Shown here piece by piece: positions 7,397 through 7,923 of a stretch of 7,923 nt of DNA (the first letter of the stretch is position 1; each line of letters opens with the position of its first letter). Below the pieces are notes generated by a model. It searched no databases, was not told where the DNA came from, and was given only the letters and a program-made list of their open reading frames with translations. The DNA comes from SIG480 sp045614365 (GTDB taxonomy: Bacteria > Bacillota > Clostridia > Oscillospirales > JAAYXM01). The position numbers and the translations under genes were made by a program. The stretch spans positions 1 through 7,923 of the forward strand of contig JAZLCV010000078.1 in the NCBI GenBank assembly GCA_045614365.1, read 5' to 3'.

Positions 7397-7495
7397 AATG
7401 GTACCTCTTTTCGTTTGATCAAGAATATCGGAACAGTTCCTACAGTTTTTTTTGAGGGTATTACTTTTTTGACAACATTTAACGTAAATCGCATA

Positions 7496-7519
7496 AAAAA
7501 TTCAATTATCAGAATTTTT
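7496..7519 (-). terminator. Possible weak AT-rich terminator after the four-helix-bundle remnant
   Basis: On the minus strand AAAAATTC (7519-7512) and GAATTTTT (7503-7496) pair around an 8-base loop, and the second arm sits in a run of T. The stem is 8 bp but has only one G-C pair, so function is doubtful. It overlaps the stop codon of the remnant. Confidence 0.3.
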
Positions 7520-7663
7520 CTTTGCGGTATTGATAGATGAGATGAGTATTTTGCGAATTACACCACAATTATGCATAAGATTTGTAACATCGGGTAATAT
7601 TTCTGCCCTTTGCATAAGCTCAAGCCAATACTCTGTTTCGTAACATTCTTTCAAAGGAATTAT
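7502..7663 (-). pseudogene. C-terminal remnant of a four-helix-bundle (S23/23S rRNA IVS-type) protein gene
   Basis: The translated segment from about LKECYETEYWLELM to the TGA at 7502 matches, from my knowledge of the family, the last third of small four-helix-bundle proteins found in 23S rRNA intervening sequences and as stand-alone genes. Those are usually about 115-125 residues and contain a conserved (K/R)E(S/C)xETEYWLEL helix followed by a last helix ending near ISSINTAKK. Here only about 50 residues remain. The reading frame stays open to an ATG at 7750, but residues 1-30 of that frame only translate the hairpin array and do not look like the family; no ribosome binding site precedes the ATG. 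I read it as a gene whose 5' part was lost or replaced next to the hairpin element. An expressed 82-residue hybrid is possible but unlikely. Confidence 0.6.
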
Positions 7664-7681
7664 ATCATAAAAAGTTGCACC

Positions 7682-7859
7682 TTTCAATGATATATCGCTG
7701 ACGCGATATGATATACGGCAAGCCGTATGATATACTTGCTTCGCAAGCATGATATAATATCCGTTCCTTCATATGCCGAAGGCATATATCATCGCACGAT
7801 AGTGCGACATCATATCGAAGATATATCACCCGTTCCGCGAGGAACGGATATCATTGAAA
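7682..7859. repeat. Hairpin-array element with terminal inverted repeats
   Basis: The element is bounded by TTTCAATGATAT (7682-7693) and its exact complement ATATCATTGAAA (7848-7859). Between them are seven hairpins: 7692-7709 (7 bp, loop TGAC), 7713-7728, 7735-7747 (loop TTC), 7771-7787 (7 bp, loop GAA), 7792-7807 (6 bp, loop GATA), 7812-7824 (loop GAA) and 7830-7847 (7 bp, loop GCGA). Stem sequences are unrelated to each other; what repeats is the spacer. It is TGATAT at 7688, 7709, 7728 and 7750, then ATATCA at 7786, 7823 and 7848 with a degenerate copy ACATCA at 7807. The polarity of the units flips near 7756-7770. It codes for no credible protein and has no obvious target-site duplication. 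It resembles a non-autonomous miniature element or a structured palindromic repeat; I do not recognise a named family. Confidence 0.75.
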
Positions 7860-7888
7860 AAACCTCGTTCATAAGAACGAGGTTTTTT
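7857..7888. terminator. Bidirectional rho-independent terminator next to the tRNA
   Basis: AAAAAACCTCGTTC (7857-7870), loop ATAA and GAACGAGGTTTTTT (7875-7888) form a symmetric hairpin with A and T tracts on both sides, so it can work in either direction. It begins two bases past the encoded CCA of the tRNA on the minus strand and most likely ends that transcript. Confidence 0.85.
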
Positions 7889-7889
7889 C

Positions 7890-7923
7890 TGGTGCCTCCG
7901 ATCGGAATTGAACCAATGACACG
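7890..7923 (-). tRNA. 3' part of a tRNA gene (5' part outside the window)
   Basis: Read on the minus strand the end is a T arm with stem ATTGG/CCGAT and loop TTCAATT, then the 3' acceptor strand CGGAGGC, discriminator A and an encoded CCA. The matching 5' acceptor strand should read GCCTCCG. The bases GTGTC before the T stem fit a short variable loop. The anticodon is beyond the right edge, so the amino acid cannot be assigned. Confidence 0.85.

Noticed and set aside
7430..7452. Plus-strand terminator at GGAACAGTTCC followed by a T run
   Set aside because: The palindrome leaves a one-base loop, the T run is separated from it by several bases, and no plus-strand transcript is expected there.
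7469..7500. Plus-strand promoter TTGACA with ATAAAA
   Set aside because: The -10 match is poor and there is no plus-strand gene or RNA downstream for it to serve.
7502..7750. Intact 82-residue protein gene
   Set aside because: The first 30 codons are translations of hairpin-array DNA with no ribosome binding site, and only the last 50 residues look like a protein family, so a remnant is the better reading.
7682..7859. CRISPR array
   Set aside because: The repeated part is only a hexamer, the intervening segments are self-complementary and 7-20 bases long, and the spacer orientation flips midway. No CRISPR repeat or cas gene is present.

Overview
The window looks like chromosomal DNA of an anaerobic Gram-positive bacterium of the class Clostridia, plausibly a gut member of the Oscillospirales/Ruminococcaceae type. 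This is inferred from strong AGGAG-type ribosome binding sites, an oxygen-sensitive class III ribonucleotide reductase, an NrdR box, a clostridial-style thioredoxin reductase and moderate base composition. No marker gene fixes the genus.

Layout from left to right. A creatininase-family amidohydrolase (16-909, +) starts just inside the left edge behind a clear ribosome binding site and ends at a strong hairpin terminator. The remaining protein genes lie on the minus strand and are read from right to left: nrdG (7396-6704), nrdD (6529-4151), trxB (4126-3221) and topB (3091-974). The first three form a deoxyribonucleotide-synthesis block. NrdG is the radical-SAM activase that installs the glycyl radical on NrdD. 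NrdD reduces ribonucleoside triphosphates and carries its own C-terminal CPNC redoxin domain. TrxB, 24 bases downstream, is the natural candidate to re-reduce that domain. A terminator separates trxB from topB, a type IA topoisomerase that faces the creatininase gene tail to tail.

Regulation is visible in the 174-base nrdG-nrdD gap. It holds a textbook NrdR box (perfect 16-bp palindrome), a degenerate second box about four helical turns away that sits inside a TTGACA/TACAAT promoter, and a roughly 105-base leader with a long hairpin ahead of nrdD. nrdG lies upstream of this control region, so nrdD-trxB can be repressed separately from nrdG.

The right end (about 7500-7923) is different. It contains the C-terminal remnant of a four-helix-bundle (S23/IVS-type) protein gene, then a 178-base element with 12-base terminal inverted repeats. 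The element is made of seven small hairpins with unrelated stems, separated by the hexamer TGATAT in the left half and by its complement ATATCA in the right half. It is followed by a bidirectional terminator and the 3' end of a tRNA gene that runs off the window. This hairpin element is the least explained part of the sequence.
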